Assembly (NCBI GenBank): GCA_006212115.1
Contig: PDUK01000020.1
Location: 1-42,596 of the forward strand
From: Thalassolituus sp.
GTDB taxonomy: Bacteria > Pseudomonadota > Gammaproteobacteria > Pseudomonadales > Oceanobacteraceae
Length of the DNA stretch: 42,596 nt
Reading direction: 5' to 3'
Position 1 is the first letter of the stretch. The number at the start of each line of letters is the position of its first letter. The position numbers and the translations under genes are program-made. A model generated the notes under the pieces. That model ran no database searches. It was not told where the DNA came from and saw only the letters and a program-made list of their open reading frames with translations. Below, in pieces: positions 16,234 to 24,545 of this stretch.

Positions 16234-17552
16234 AACGTTTATCTATTCTGGCAGCAGCCCTTACCTTACTTGCTCTATTCAGTGTTAATTCTAATGCAGC
16301 TACCAGTGCCAAAGTAGAAGCAGAATTCAGCCAGCGCATTACATCGGCCCAAAAAACGCTGAGTGCAACCGAGCAGCGAATCAGCAAAGAGCGCGCTGCA
16401 TTAGCTCGTGAAATTAATCGTCTGGAACGAGACGTACGTGCACTTGAAAAAGAGAGTGCCGCCGCTCGCCGACTGGAAGATGAAAAGAACCTGAGCCTGT
16501 CTAAGATGCAGGAACGCCTTGATGGCTGGATTACTCAACGAAATTATCAGAACAACCTGATCCAACAGTTTCTGCGCCAACAAGGGGCAGATCTGAATGT
16601 CACGAATTCAGCAGAATTAACCACAGAAGAGCAACTCGGATACATATCAAAGATCGCATCTACGAGCGAAAGTTGGCTCGAGCCCAGATTTACGTCCGTT
16701 GAGCTCGCCCAGACTAACGGTGAAATTTCCACAGCTGCAATGCTGGATTTAGGCCCTGTTAAATGGGCGATTACCGACAACACGGCTTATACAGTCAATA
16801 ATGACGCAGGCGAATGGCTCGCAGTAAAAGCGCTGTCGTCAGAGGCTTATGAAGCCCTGAACCTTCTTATGACTGGTGCTGAAGCCGAGCTCGCTTTCGA
16901 CCCGAGCCTGAGTAATTTTGATCAGATTCCAGAAGAGACCATTCTGAATCATCTGGAAAAAGGCGGCGTCTGGGCACTGCCTATTCTGCTGTTTGCGCTT
17001 ATTGCACTGGTGATCGGCATATTGAAAGCGATTCAGTTATTGCGACTTCCACAGATCGTCAGCTTCACCCCAGCTGCTCTGCGTAATGCCGTTGCCTCGG
17101 GCAAGAGTGCGTTTACTCCCGGTGGAATGCAGCAAGGTTTATTTGATATCGCCCGTGAGATTCGCAGCCCGCGTGAGCGAGACGATCAATTATTCCTGCA
17201 GTTACAGGAATACCGGATCACCTTGGAAAAACGTCTGACTGCTATTGCCATCACCGCCTCCGTCGCCCCCCTACTCGGTTTATTGGGTACCGTCAGTGGC
17301 ATGATCGAAACCTTCCGCATGATGACCTTATTTGGATCGGGCAATCCGGAAGTCGTGTCCGGCGGCATTTCGCAGGCACTGATCACTACAGAGCTGGGTC
17401 TTGTGGTCTCGATTCCTGCTTTGATTGTCCATTCACTGCTGTCCCGAAAAGCACGGGCTTATTACCTGTCGCTTGAAAACTTTGCAGTTCTGCTCAGCCA
17501 GGACAGCGCACCTGAAGTATCCACTCCACCCAGAGAGGTAGCGTCCGCATGA
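16230..17552 (+). CDS. ttpC: TtpC-like MotA/TolQ/ExbB proton channel protein with periplasmic coiled coil
   Basis: A 440-residue inner-membrane protein. Signal peptide about 1-24, a long periplasmic coiled-coil domain (about 25-130) and globular part (about 130-245), a membrane helix about 250-270 (GVWALPILLFALIALVIGILKAI), a cytoplasmic region, and a MotA/TolQ/ExbB core near 340-420 with PLLGLLGTVSGMIETF and SGGISQALITTELGLVVSIPALI. This is the layout of TtpC, the extra component needed by TonB2 systems of Vibrio. AAAGGAG precedes the ATG, which overlaps the DUF3450 stop. The end overlaps exbB by ATGA. Works with ExbB, ExbD and TonB to energise outer-membrane receptors. Confidence 0.9.
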   Translation: MKRLSILAAALTLLALFSVNSNAATSAKVEAEFSQRITSAQKTLSATEQRISKERAALAREINRLERDVRALEKESAAARRLEDEKNLSLSKMQERLDGWITQRNYQNNLIQQFLRQQGADLNVTNSAELTTEEQLGYISKIASTSESWLEPRFTSVELAQTNGEISTAAMLDLGPVKWAITDNTAYTVNNDAGEWLAVKALSSEAYEALNLLMTGAEAELAFDPSLSNFDQIPEETILNHLEKGGVWALPILLFALIALVIGILKAIQLLRLPQIVSFTPAALRNAVASGKSAFTPGGMQQGLFDIAREIRSPRERDDQLFLQLQEYRITLEKRLTAIAITASVAPLLGLLGTVSGMIETFRMMTLFGSGNPEVVSGGISQALITTELGLVVSIPALIVHSLLSRKARAYYLSLENFAVLLSQDSAPEVSTPPREVASA

Positions 17553-17902
17553 TCATCGAATTTATATCGAACGTCACTGGCAGCATGACCAGCTGGATCA
17601 TTCTGGTTGTTGCCTTAGTCTGCTACCAACGTCTTGCCACCGCCTGGCTAACGCCGGGGCGCGACAGTAACGACTCTATCAGCCCTGTTCTGATCAGCAT
17701 TCTGCCGTTGCTTGGCTTGTTAGGCACCATTATCGGACTGCTGGACAGCTTTACCGCGATGCAATACGGATTCAGTGGGATGGAGCTGTTCAGCTCAGGA
17801 ATTGGTGACGCACTTCTGACCACTCAACTGGGTCTTCTTTGTGCTGTTCCTGCTTGGCTGATTCATAGCGCACTGCAAAGTCGCCAACGTCGGGAGGCGT
17901 AA
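17549..17902 (+). CDS. exbB: Compact ExbB-type proton channel protein (117 residues)
   Basis: Inner-membrane energising component. It has an N-terminal helix (about 14-33) and the two core helices of the MotA/TolQ/ExbB domain: SILPLLGLLGTIIGLLDSF (about 50-68) and GIGDALLTTQLGLLCAVPAWLIHS (about 84-107). At 117 residues it is clearly shorter than the roughly 170-180 usual for ExbB2 and about half of classical ExbB. The cytoplasmic stretch between helix one and two is nearly absent. The frame is intact, overlaps ttpC by ATGA and is followed after 4 nt by exbD, so it is not obviously a broken gene. The larger TtpC may supply the missing cytoplasmic mass; that is inference. Confidence 0.88.
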   Translation: MIIEFISNVTGSMTSWIILVVALVCYQRLATAWLTPGRDSNDSISPVLISILPLLGLLGTIIGLLDSFTAMQYGFSGMELFSSGIGDALLTTQLGLLCAVPAWLIHSALQSRQRREA

Positions 17903-17906
17903 GTAG

Positions 17907-18314
17907 ATGCAAAGCCGCTTGCAACAGCGCCTCGAACAGCAGGAGGCTCAAGGCATCGATATGTCTCCGCTGATCGATGTTGTTTTTATTCTGCTTATTT
18001 TCTTTATTGTCACGACCGTATTTGTACGGGAAACCGGTGTTGAAGTGGATAAACCACAGGCAGTATCAGCCACCACACTTGAGCAAAATGTGATTCTGAT
18101 TGCCGTCACCGACACGGGAGATGTGGTGTACGACGGCAGCAATATTGGTGTCGCAGGTGTTCGCGCCATCGTTGCCCAGGGGCAGGATAAAGGCGGACGA
18201 CCTGTCGTTATTCAGGCCGACCGTCTGGTTGAAGCCGAACGCCTGCTGGCCGTTATCGATGAAGCCAAACTCGCGGGCGCCGAGCAGGTCAGTATCGCAG
18301 CGCTTAAACCGTAA
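17907..18314 (+). CDS. exbD: ExbD biopolymer transport protein
   Basis: A 135-residue protein with a short cytoplasmic N-terminus, one membrane helix (about 21-42, MSPLIDVVFILLIFFIVTTVFV) containing the proton-carrying aspartate D24, and a periplasmic domain of ExbD/TolR type (about 45-135). It forms the ion-conducting complex with ExbB/TtpC and drives TonB. GGGAGG lies 9 nt before the ATG. Four nt separate it from exbB and 13 nt from tonB, fitting one transcript under the Fur box at 15399. Confidence 0.93.
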   Translation: MQSRLQQRLEQQEAQGIDMSPLIDVVFILLIFFIVTTVFVRETGVEVDKPQAVSATTLEQNVILIAVTDTGDVVYDGSNIGVAGVRAIVAQGQDKGGRPVVIQADRLVEAERLLAVIDEAKLAGAEQVSIAALKP

Positions 18315-18327
18315 TGTGGTTTTATAA

Positions 18328-18990
18328 ATGAGTTTTCGAGATAACACTGCGCACCTTATCCAAAGCGTAAACTGGCGAAAGCAAACGGTGGCAATGGCAG
18401 CGGCACTGGGCGTGCTGTTGCTGACACTGGCGATTCTTCTGGTGGGACAGCGAATACCCGAAATAACAGAGCCAAAGCTCGAGGTGCGCACACTCAATGT
18501 GGCACTTCCGCCGCCCCCCCCGCCGCCACCACAACCGGTTGAGCAACCACAGGTAGATGTCCCTATTGACGTTTCTGCACCTGGACGGGGCGCAGTTGTT
18601 CCGAAAATCGATATGCCGAAAGAGATCGTATTAGAGCGCCCCGACGCGCCTAAAATCACCACGGTGCAACCTGTTTTTGACAATCTTGCGCCAGACTTGG
18701 ATGTGTTCAATCTGGATGAGTTAGACGGCCTGCCAAAGCTCTTAACTCAATTACGAATCACCATGCCAAAAAGTCTTTTACGTCGTGGCATCAACGAGGT
18801 TCAAGTGCGCCTTGAGGTCACGATCGATGAAACAGGTCGCCTGACATTAAACCGGATAATTGAAAATCCTTACCCGGAATTAAACAAAGAAATTCAGCGC
18901 CTGATAAAGCGCAGCCGCTTTACACCGCCTAAAAAAGGGAGTGAGGCAGTACGAGCACGTTTTATCTGGCCTATCGAAATTAAATCCTGA
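18328..18990 (+). CDS. tonB: TonB energy transducer (TonB2 type)
   Basis: A 220-residue protein with a cytoplasmic N-terminus, one membrane helix (about 22-40), a proline-rich rod (LPPPPPPPPQPVEQPQVDVP, near 54-73) and a C-terminal TonB fold (about 135-220) with RGINEVQVRLEVTIDETGRL and the conserved-type RSRFTPPKK near the end. It spans the periplasm and contacts TonB boxes of receptors such as the two in this window. There is no clear ribosome binding site before the ATG, which follows exbD by 13 nt. The short Pro-rich region is typical of TonB2 rather than Escherichia coli TonB. Confidence 0.92.
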   Translation: MSFRDNTAHLIQSVNWRKQTVAMAAALGVLLLTLAILLVGQRIPEITEPKLEVRTLNVALPPPPPPPPQPVEQPQVDVPIDVSAPGRGAVVPKIDMPKEIVLERPDAPKITTVQPVFDNLAPDLDVFNLDELDGLPKLLTQLRITMPKSLLRRGINEVQVRLEVTIDETGRLTLNRIIENPYPELNKEIQRLIKRSRFTPPKKGSEAVRARFIWPIEIKS

Positions 18991-19000
18991 GATGATTGAT

Positions 19001-20368
19001 ATGTTTTTTTCACCCAGAAAGTATCTCACTGTAATTTGTATATTATTTGCTTCGACCCTGACGCACGCGAGTAACATCAGTATCGCACTCGCCGAGCCAT
19101 CCTGGTCATTTCTAATGGACAACCAAGCCCTGCAAACCGTCGAGTTGTCGCCTGAAGAGCGCAGTTTTCTTCGGGAAATCCAACCGTTTCTTGAGGCAAC
19201 CGATTATCAGGCAGCGGAGACCGCTTTCAATAAGTGGGTGAGCGAACTGGATAAGGATGCACCACTCAGCGCTTCCATGTCGTTGATGCGTGGTCAGATA
19301 TATCTGGCGAATAACAAAGACTCCGAAGCGATTAAAGCACTAAAGCTTGCGATCGAAGGTCGCCCTGATTTTGCACCTGCCCATCGCAGCATTGGGCTGG
19401 CATACCTTCGTCAGGATCAGCCTTTGAATGCTCGTCCTCATCTGCAAAAGGCCATTCAGCTAGGGGACCAGAGTGCTCAGCTGTACGGTCAGCTTGCCTA
19501 TCTGAATTTGCAGTCGGGTTTCGCCGCCAGTGCCGTTGCAGGATACCAGCAGGCGTTATTCTTAGATGCCGACAATGAGGAATGGTCTCGCGGGCTTCTC
19601 TATGCGTTAACCCGAGCTCAGGCATTGCCACAGGCTCAGGCGATGGTAGAGCAATTATTGGAATCTGAACCCAATGATCCGGAACTCTGGCTGTTGCGCA
19701 GCCAGATTGCATTGCAGCAGGACAAGCCCTTAACTGCTTTGGGTAGCCTCGAAAGTGCGCTTGCATTGGGGGATACGAAGCCCGCCAACCTGGTGACCGC
19801 AGCGCAATTACACATGACATCCGGAAGCCCTGAACGCGCTGTTGAGTTAATGACATCCGACAAAGTATTAACTAAGAATATTAAGGCTAACTACGAACAA
19901 GCGATTGTTCAGGCGGCTGCGTGGCTGGCACAACAACAAAAGTGGCCGACTCTGACGACGCTGTTAACGCGAACAGACAAAGCAAACTTGACCGCAGAAT
20001 CTAAGGCGGACCTGGCAGTAAGTCGTGCGCAGATGGCCATTTTCCGTAACAACTATGCTCGAGCTGAAAAGTCACTCAAACAAGCCATTACGCAGAATCC
20101 GACGCACGGCGAGGCCATTATGGCATTGGCTGATCTGCTCCGCGGACAGAAACGTTACCAACAGGCGACCATGTACTATCAACGTGCTGAGCCCCTGCCC
20201 GGCCTCGAGGAACGCGCTCTTCTTGGACGTGCTCAGTCAGAAATCGAACAGCGAAATTACGATACAGCCTTGAACATTCTGGGGACCGTCGTGCGCAATA
20301 ATCCCGACCGCACGGATTTACGCGCCAGTATGCACTCGTTGCGGAATCTGGTGCGTAACCGGCCTTAA
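19001..20368 (+). CDS. Exported TPR-repeat protein of the TonB2-type operon
   Basis: About 455 residues: a signal peptide (MFFSPRKYLTVICILFAS...THA), then helical TPR repeats across most of the protein, for example APAHRSIGLAYLRQDQPLNA and NPTHGEAIMALADLLRGQKR. TPR proteins act as scaffolds for protein binding; the partner here is presumably the TonB/TtpC complex or DUF3450, from operon context only. The frame is open further upstream into tonB. ATG 19001 is chosen because it gives a clean signal peptide and starts 10 nt after the tonB stop; ATG 18992 is an alternative. Last gene of the operon; its stop overlaps the convergent AraC gene (TTAA). Confidence 0.85.
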   Translation: MFFSPRKYLTVICILFASTLTHASNISIALAEPSWSFLMDNQALQTVELSPEERSFLREIQPFLEATDYQAAETAFNKWVSELDKDAPLSASMSLMRGQIYLANNKDSEAIKALKLAIEGRPDFAPAHRSIGLAYLRQDQPLNARPHLQKAIQLGDQSAQLYGQLAYLNLQSGFAASAVAGYQQALFLDADNEEWSRGLLYALTRAQALPQAQAMVEQLLESEPNDPELWLLRSQIALQQDKPLTALGSLESALALGDTKPANLVTAAQLHMTSGSPERAVELMTSDKVLTKNIKANYEQAIVQAAAWLAQQQKWPTLTTLLTRTDKANLTAESKADLAVSRAQMAIFRNNYARAEKSLKQAITQNPTHGEAIMALADLLRGQKRYQQATMYYQRAEPLPGLEERALLGRAQSEIEQRNYDTALNILGTVVRNNPDRTDLRASMHSLRNLVRNRP

Positions 20369-21372
20369 TTATCTGGCTCGCCCTCCCGAAACTGGCTGGG
20401 CGACATTCCATACCATTTTTTAAATGCTCGCGAAAATGCGCTGACATCGGAAAAGCCCAGCATAAAGGCGAGCTGCGTCACTGTGGTTCCCGGAACAGAA
20501 AGATGGCGTTCCACCAGCGTACGACGCGTTTTTTCGAGTAGTTGCTTCCAGGTTAACTCTTCGTCTGCCAGACGACGCTGAAAACTGCGCGCACTTAAAT
20601 TAAAGCGTTCAGCAGCTTCGGCCAACGTTGGCTCTCCTTCTGGTAGCTGCCCTTCCAGCCAGATAGATAACTGAATAACCAGCGAACCTTTTTCCTGCTC
20701 TGCCAACCGCTCATTCAACGTGGCTTCCAACATGGCCGCCATTTGATTATCACTGGAGTGCAACTCTGCATTTGCTTGCTCGCGACTGAAGGTCAACCCA
20801 TAGAAGTCGGCTGTTTCTGGCTGCACACGGAAATAACGGGCGATGCGCTGGCAGTATTCGTGCTCATCGTGAGCCACCTGTACGCTGATGGGATTTAAAC
20901 CAGGATCGACCCGTAATCGCACGAGCCGCATCAGACTGGCCATCACGTATTGCATGCCCTGAGGATGCGGTGTGTGCCCGGCCGTTGGCCGAAACTGCAC
21001 AGCAACCGTTGTTTCGCCCAGTACTACTTCAGCCTTAACCGCGTCGCTGATCAGACGCTGATAACGAGCAAGGCGCTGTAGTACGCTGAGCATTGAGCCA
21101 CCCGCTGAGAGCGCTAGCCCTAAACCACCAAACGCTGAGTATTCACTGCGACGCGCCATATTAATGCCGAGCGAGGCATCTTTCAGTCGCTCCTCTGCTG
21201 CTGTCAGGAGCGCGGACGTGACATCGACGCTGATCCAGATCTCAGGGTTATAGGTGTCCTCCACCGTGAGGCCGTGTTCAGCGAAGAGTAAAACCGGATC
21301 TTCACCGTACTGTTGGAGCAGATTCGCCAGCGGACGGAGAAACATGGCCACAGCCTTGGGTTGGGCGGTCAT
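20365..21372 (-). CDS. AraC-family transcriptional regulator
   Basis: A 335-residue regulator. The N-terminal half matches the arabinose-binding-type effector domain of AraC proteins (GGLGLALSAGGSMLSVLQRL region). The C-terminal third holds two helix-turn-helix motifs: TLAEAAERFNLSARSFQRRL and VTQLAFMLGFSDVSAFSRAF, ending KKWYGMSPSQFRE. It is divergent from the fatty-acid desaturase with about 90 bp between, so it probably controls that gene, perhaps in response to a lipid-like effector, as OruR/ArgR-type relatives do; this is inference. ATG 21372 is preferred over GTG 21378 because a GGGGG tract lies at the right distance from it. Its end overlaps the TPR gene by 4 nt. Confidence 0.88.
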   Translation of the reverse strand: MTAQPKAVAMFLRPLANLLQQYGEDPVLLFAEHGLTVEDTYNPEIWISVDVTSALLTAAEERLKDASLGINMARRSEYSAFGGLGLALSAGGSMLSVLQRLARYQRLISDAVKAEVVLGETTVAVQFRPTAGHTPHPQGMQYVMASLMRLVRLRVDPGLNPISVQVAHDEHEYCQRIARYFRVQPETADFYGLTFSREQANAELHSSDNQMAAMLEATLNERLAEQEKGSLVIQLSIWLEGQLPEGEPTLAEAAERFNLSARSFQRRLADEELTWKQLLEKTRRTLVERHLSVPGTTVTQLAFMLGFSDVSAFSRAFKKWYGMSPSQFREGEPDN

Positions 21373-21453
21373 TGGCACCCCCGGTCAACAAGTTGGCGGG
21401 TTTGGCACAGCAACAGGCTCTGACTCAGCGTAATGTGGTGCAACTAAGCTACC

Positions 21454-21459
21454 TATAAT
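21454..21459 (+). promoter_or_regulatory. Possible -10 element of the desaturase gene
   Basis: A perfect TATAAT lies in the 88-bp divergent spacer, 1 nt before ATG 21461. No good -35 is seen at 16-18 bp. If it is used, transcription would begin near 21466, so translation would have to start at ATG 21473 or 21479 rather than at 21461. Confidence 0.35.
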
Positions 21460-21460
21460 A

Positions 21461-22564
21461 ATGATTGAGACGATGAGTATGCAGGATCTTACCGACAAAA
21501 ACAGTGCAGAGTACAAGGCTCTGCGCGACAAAGACCGCCAGATTCAAAAGGAGCTGATGGACGTCAGCGACCGGGTACGCGCCCGCCACCCTAAGCTGGT
21601 CGAACATCAGGATGCGGCTGGGATGGCGATTTTTCTGATCAGTATTGGCGGAATGATCCTGAATGCTGTTCTCTGGTTTGAAGGTGTTATGCCGGGCTGG
21701 ATGGTGATCGTTCTGAGTGCGTTCTGGACTTCCCTGCTTCATGAGCTGGAACATGACCTGATCCACTACATGTACTTCCGCAAGCAACCCTTCTGGCATC
21801 ACCTTATGATGGCGGGGGTCTATCTCGCTCGTCCACTGACCCAGAATCCATGGATTCGCCGATATCTTCATCTTCACCATCACAAGGTATCAGGAACGGA
21901 AACCGATCTCGAAGAGCGCGGTATCACCAATGGTGAGAAGTGGGATTGGAAGCGTTTTCTGATGGTCGGCGACAACATGCTGGCGTTCTATCTACGCGCC
22001 GGGAAATATTTTGTTGTTCCTAAAAAGCTCTTAAAACAGGGAAAAATTGACCGTACAGACTTGAAGAATCTACGCATCATTGGCGCACTGAGCTTCAACC
22101 CGATTGGCTATATCTGCTACACCATCTGGCATGGTTTTGTCCTGTTTCATATCGCCAACGGTATTGCCTGGATGGTCGGTGCAAATATCAGCTGGCCCGA
22201 GTGGTTACTGGCTCAGGAAGGTTGGGTGACGGCAGTTGTCGTGACTTTAATTGCACCCAATGTACTGCGTACGTTCTGCCTGCACTTTATTTCATCGAAC
22301 ATGCATTACTACGGTGACAATACGCCCGGCATTATTCATCAGCAATGTCAGGTGATGAATAAGTGGTATCTGATTCCCCTGCAGCTATTCTGCTTTAACT
22401 TTGGCAGCACTCATGCCATCCACCATTTCGTTGTACGTGATCCATTCTATATTCGCCATTTAAGCGAAAAGGAATCGCACGAAGTACTACGCCGTCACGA
22501 TATCCGCTTTAATGATATGGGCACATTTAAGCGCGCGAATCGCCTGAATGAGCGAACGGCTTAA
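21461..22564 (+). CDS. Membrane fatty-acid desaturase
   Basis: A 367-residue di-iron membrane desaturase of the FA_desaturase family. Three histidine boxes are intact: HELEHD (94-99, with H102), HLHHH (137-141) and HAIHH (318-322). Hydrophobic segments at about 56-72, 80-95, 185-200 and 215-255 fit four membrane helices. It would introduce a double bond into a membrane or free fatty acid using electrons from ferredoxin or a similar donor. The His boxes cannot tell the position specificity. It could alternatively act on another lipid-like chain. The start is uncertain (21461, 21473 or 21479) because a TATAAT lies directly before the first ATG. Divergent from the AraC regulator. Confidence 0.88.
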   Translation: MIETMSMQDLTDKNSAEYKALRDKDRQIQKELMDVSDRVRARHPKLVEHQDAAGMAIFLISIGGMILNAVLWFEGVMPGWMVIVLSAFWTSLLHELEHDLIHYMYFRKQPFWHHLMMAGVYLARPLTQNPWIRRYLHLHHHKVSGTETDLEERGITNGEKWDWKRFLMVGDNMLAFYLRAGKYFVVPKKLLKQGKIDRTDLKNLRIIGALSFNPIGYICYTIWHGFVLFHIANGIAWMVGANISWPEWLLAQEGWVTAVVVTLIAPNVLRTFCLHFISSNMHYYGDNTPGIIHQQCQVMNKWYLIPLQLFCFNFGSTHAIHHFVVRDPFYIRHLSEKESHEVLRRHDIRFNDMGTFKRANRLNERTA

Positions 22565-22650
22565 CAGCAATGATGGCTGTAGTCATATGCAGCGGCAGAA
22601 ACGAACAGGCGAACGCCGCACATATGACACAGTACAAGGAAGAATCAGAT

Positions 22651-22782
22651 ATGTGTGAGGCAAGCGTCTGCGCCATAAACGGCGCAGCCGAGCATGTAGG
22701 GACAAACTTGCTGCGTCTTGCCGAAGTACATTCTGATCTTTCAGAAATAAGTCCGTGCGACTGGGCGGATAACTCTAACTGA
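22651..22782 (+). CDS. Doubtful small ORF (43 residues) between desaturase and nadE
   Basis: ATG 22651 is preceded by AAGGA at 10 nt and opens a 43-residue frame (MCEASVCAINGAAEHV start) with three cysteines. A longer version from ATG 22570 has no ribosome binding site. I recognise no family, and a 7-bp hairpin lies inside the frame. It may be a small protein or just spacer; the 260-bp gap holds nothing else clear. Confidence 0.22.
   Translation: MCEASVCAINGAAEHVGTNLLRLAEVHSDLSEISPCDWADNSN
22668..22687. other. Perfect 7-bp hairpin without T tract
   Basis: CTGCGCC (22668-22674) and GGCGCAG (22681-22687) pair around ATAAAC. No T run follows on either strand, so it is not a standard terminator. 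It lies in the spacer between the convergent desaturase and nadE genes and may still help end transcription. Confidence 0.4.
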
Positions 22783-22824
22783 GAACTCGGCCCTGACTAG
22801 AATCCGATTCCTGCCTTACTTGGA

Positions 22825-24459
22825 TCAGATCCCTGCCTTCCAGCCATTCGTTACCGGATAGCGACGATCACGTCCAAAACCACGACGCGTTACACGCACG
22901 CCAATCGGGGCCTGGCGACGCTTGTATTCATTCACGTCCACCAAACGAATCACGCGCATAACATCATCGCGCTCATGACCCGCAGCAATGATCTGCTCGG
23001 CACTTTCATCCTGCTCAATGTAGCGCTCGAGAATGTCGTCCAGCACGGGATACGCCGGCAGGCTATCTTCATCGACCTGGTCTGGGGCCAGCTCGGCGGA
23101 CGGTGGACGATCAATCACGCGCTGAGGAATAACCGGTGAAATCGTATTGCGGTATTCCGCCAAGGCAAACACTTTGGTTTTGTAGACGTCTTTTAAAGCA
23201 CCGTAGCCACCAGCCATGTCGCCGTAGAGAGTGGCATAACCGACGGCTATTTCACTTTTATTACCCGTCGTCAGTACCATGTAGCCCGTCTTGTTCGACA
23301 AAGCCATCAGCAGCACGCCACGACACCGGGACTGCAGGTTTTCCTCAGTCGTATCGACTTTCAGCCCTTCAAAATCAGGCGCGAGGGCCGACATGAATTC
23401 TTTGTACATGGGTTCAATGGATACGCTCTGATACTGAACCCCCATCGCCTCCGCCTGCAATGCTGCATCTTCTTTGCTCATGCCAGAGGTGTAGGTGAAT
23501 GGCATCATAACAGCACGCACGCGCTCCGGGCCCAGTGCATCGACCGCAATCGCCAGAGTCAGTGCCGAATCAATACCGCCGGACAAACCAAGAACCACCC
23601 CCGGAAAGCGGTTCTTATTGACGTAGTCCCGGACACCAAGTACCAGTGCGTTATACAGGCTGGCCAGTCCATCTTCTCGAGCCTCGCGGGACGTCGACTG
23701 CGGGCGCAGCTGCCCCCCCTCGTACACCAGATACGCCTGATCCTCCTTCCATGACGCCATCTGCAATACGCATTCAGAATCAACGCCAACCGCAAAGGAG
23801 CTACCATCAAAGACCAGTTCATCCTGTCCGCCAACCTGATTGACGTACAACAATGGCACTCCATGCTGGCTAACATGCTTCTTGATCAGTTCGATCCGCT
23901 CTTTCTGTTTACCAGAGTGGAATGGTGACGCATTCAGATTGAGTATCAGATCTGCACCAGCTTCAACAGCTTGACTGACAGGGGCGTCGTACCAGACGTC
24001 TTCGCATACAGTGAGGCCGAGTTTCACGCCATCGAGGTCAACAACGCAGGCTTCCTGCCCTGCCGAAAAATAACGCTTCTCGTCAAAAACCTGATAATTC
24101 GGCAGCTCCTGTTTGGCGTATTCACCGAGGCATTCACCTTTTGACCATACCCCTGCGCAGTTAAACAATGCGTTATCCCGCTTAACTGGGTAACCAATAG
24201 CAACAGCTATACGATGGCTCACATCCGCGATCTCTTTCAGTGCTGCGGCGATGCGCAATTCAAGACTGGGCCGCATTAAGAGATCTTCGGGCGGATACCC
24301 CGTCAGAGCGAGTTCACTGAATACAATAAGATCAGCGCCTTCCGCTGCTGCTTGCTGAGCCGCTTCAATCGCTTTGGCCGTGTTGCCGGGAATGTCGCCA
24401 ACGTGAAAATTGCATTGCGCCATGGCGATATTCAATGGTGCAGTCAGTGACTTGGACAT
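22825..24459 (-). CDS. nadE: Glutamine-dependent NAD+ synthetase
   Basis: A 544-residue cytosolic enzyme that amidates deamido-NAD to NAD using ATP and glutamine, the last step of NAD synthesis. The N-terminal nitrilase-type glutaminase domain (about 8-265) has the catalytic triad E49 (FSELALTGYPPE), K116 (YAKQELPNY) and C152 (LTVCEDVWY). The C-terminal synthetase domain carries the PP-loop SGGIDS at 293-298, and TTGNKSE further on. The length is normal for the two-domain bacterial form. The frame is open 29 codons further upstream, but MSKSLTAPLNIAMAQ fits the family start. No strong ribosome binding site. It is divergent from pilS with 86 bp between; the two are probably unrelated in function. 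Confidence 0.96.
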   Translation of the reverse strand: MSKSLTAPLNIAMAQCNFHVGDIPGNTAKAIEAAQQAAAEGADLIVFSELALTGYPPEDLLMRPSLELRIAAALKEIADVSHRIAVAIGYPVKRDNALFNCAGVWSKGECLGEYAKQELPNYQVFDEKRYFSAGQEACVVDLDGVKLGLTVCEDVWYDAPVSQAVEAGADLILNLNASPFHSGKQKERIELIKKHVSQHGVPLLYVNQVGGQDELVFDGSSFAVGVDSECVLQMASWKEDQAYLVYEGGQLRPQSTSREAREDGLASLYNALVLGVRDYVNKNRFPGVVLGLSGGIDSALTLAIAVDALGPERVRAVMMPFTYTSGMSKEDAALQAEAMGVQYQSVSIEPMYKEFMSALAPDFEGLKVDTTEENLQSRCRGVLLMALSNKTGYMVLTTGNKSEIAVGYATLYGDMAGGYGALKDVYKTKVFALAEYRNTISPVIPQRVIDRPPSAELAPDQVDEDSLPAYPVLDDILERYIEQDESAEQIIAAGHERDDVMRVIRLVDVNEYKRRQAPIGVRVTRRGFGRDRRYPVTNGWKAGI

Positions 24460-24545
24460 AGTCTGGGGGTACTCTTTTACTGGATGCGCGTATTGTCTGG
24501 AAATACGCCCCTGGACGCAAACACAACGATCATCGGACGAAACCA

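Noticed and set aside
18066-18710. A 214-codon minus-strand frame with a Gly-rich run opposite exbD and tonB
   Set aside because: The Gly run is just the complement of the TonB proline codons; exbD and tonB are certain on the other strand.
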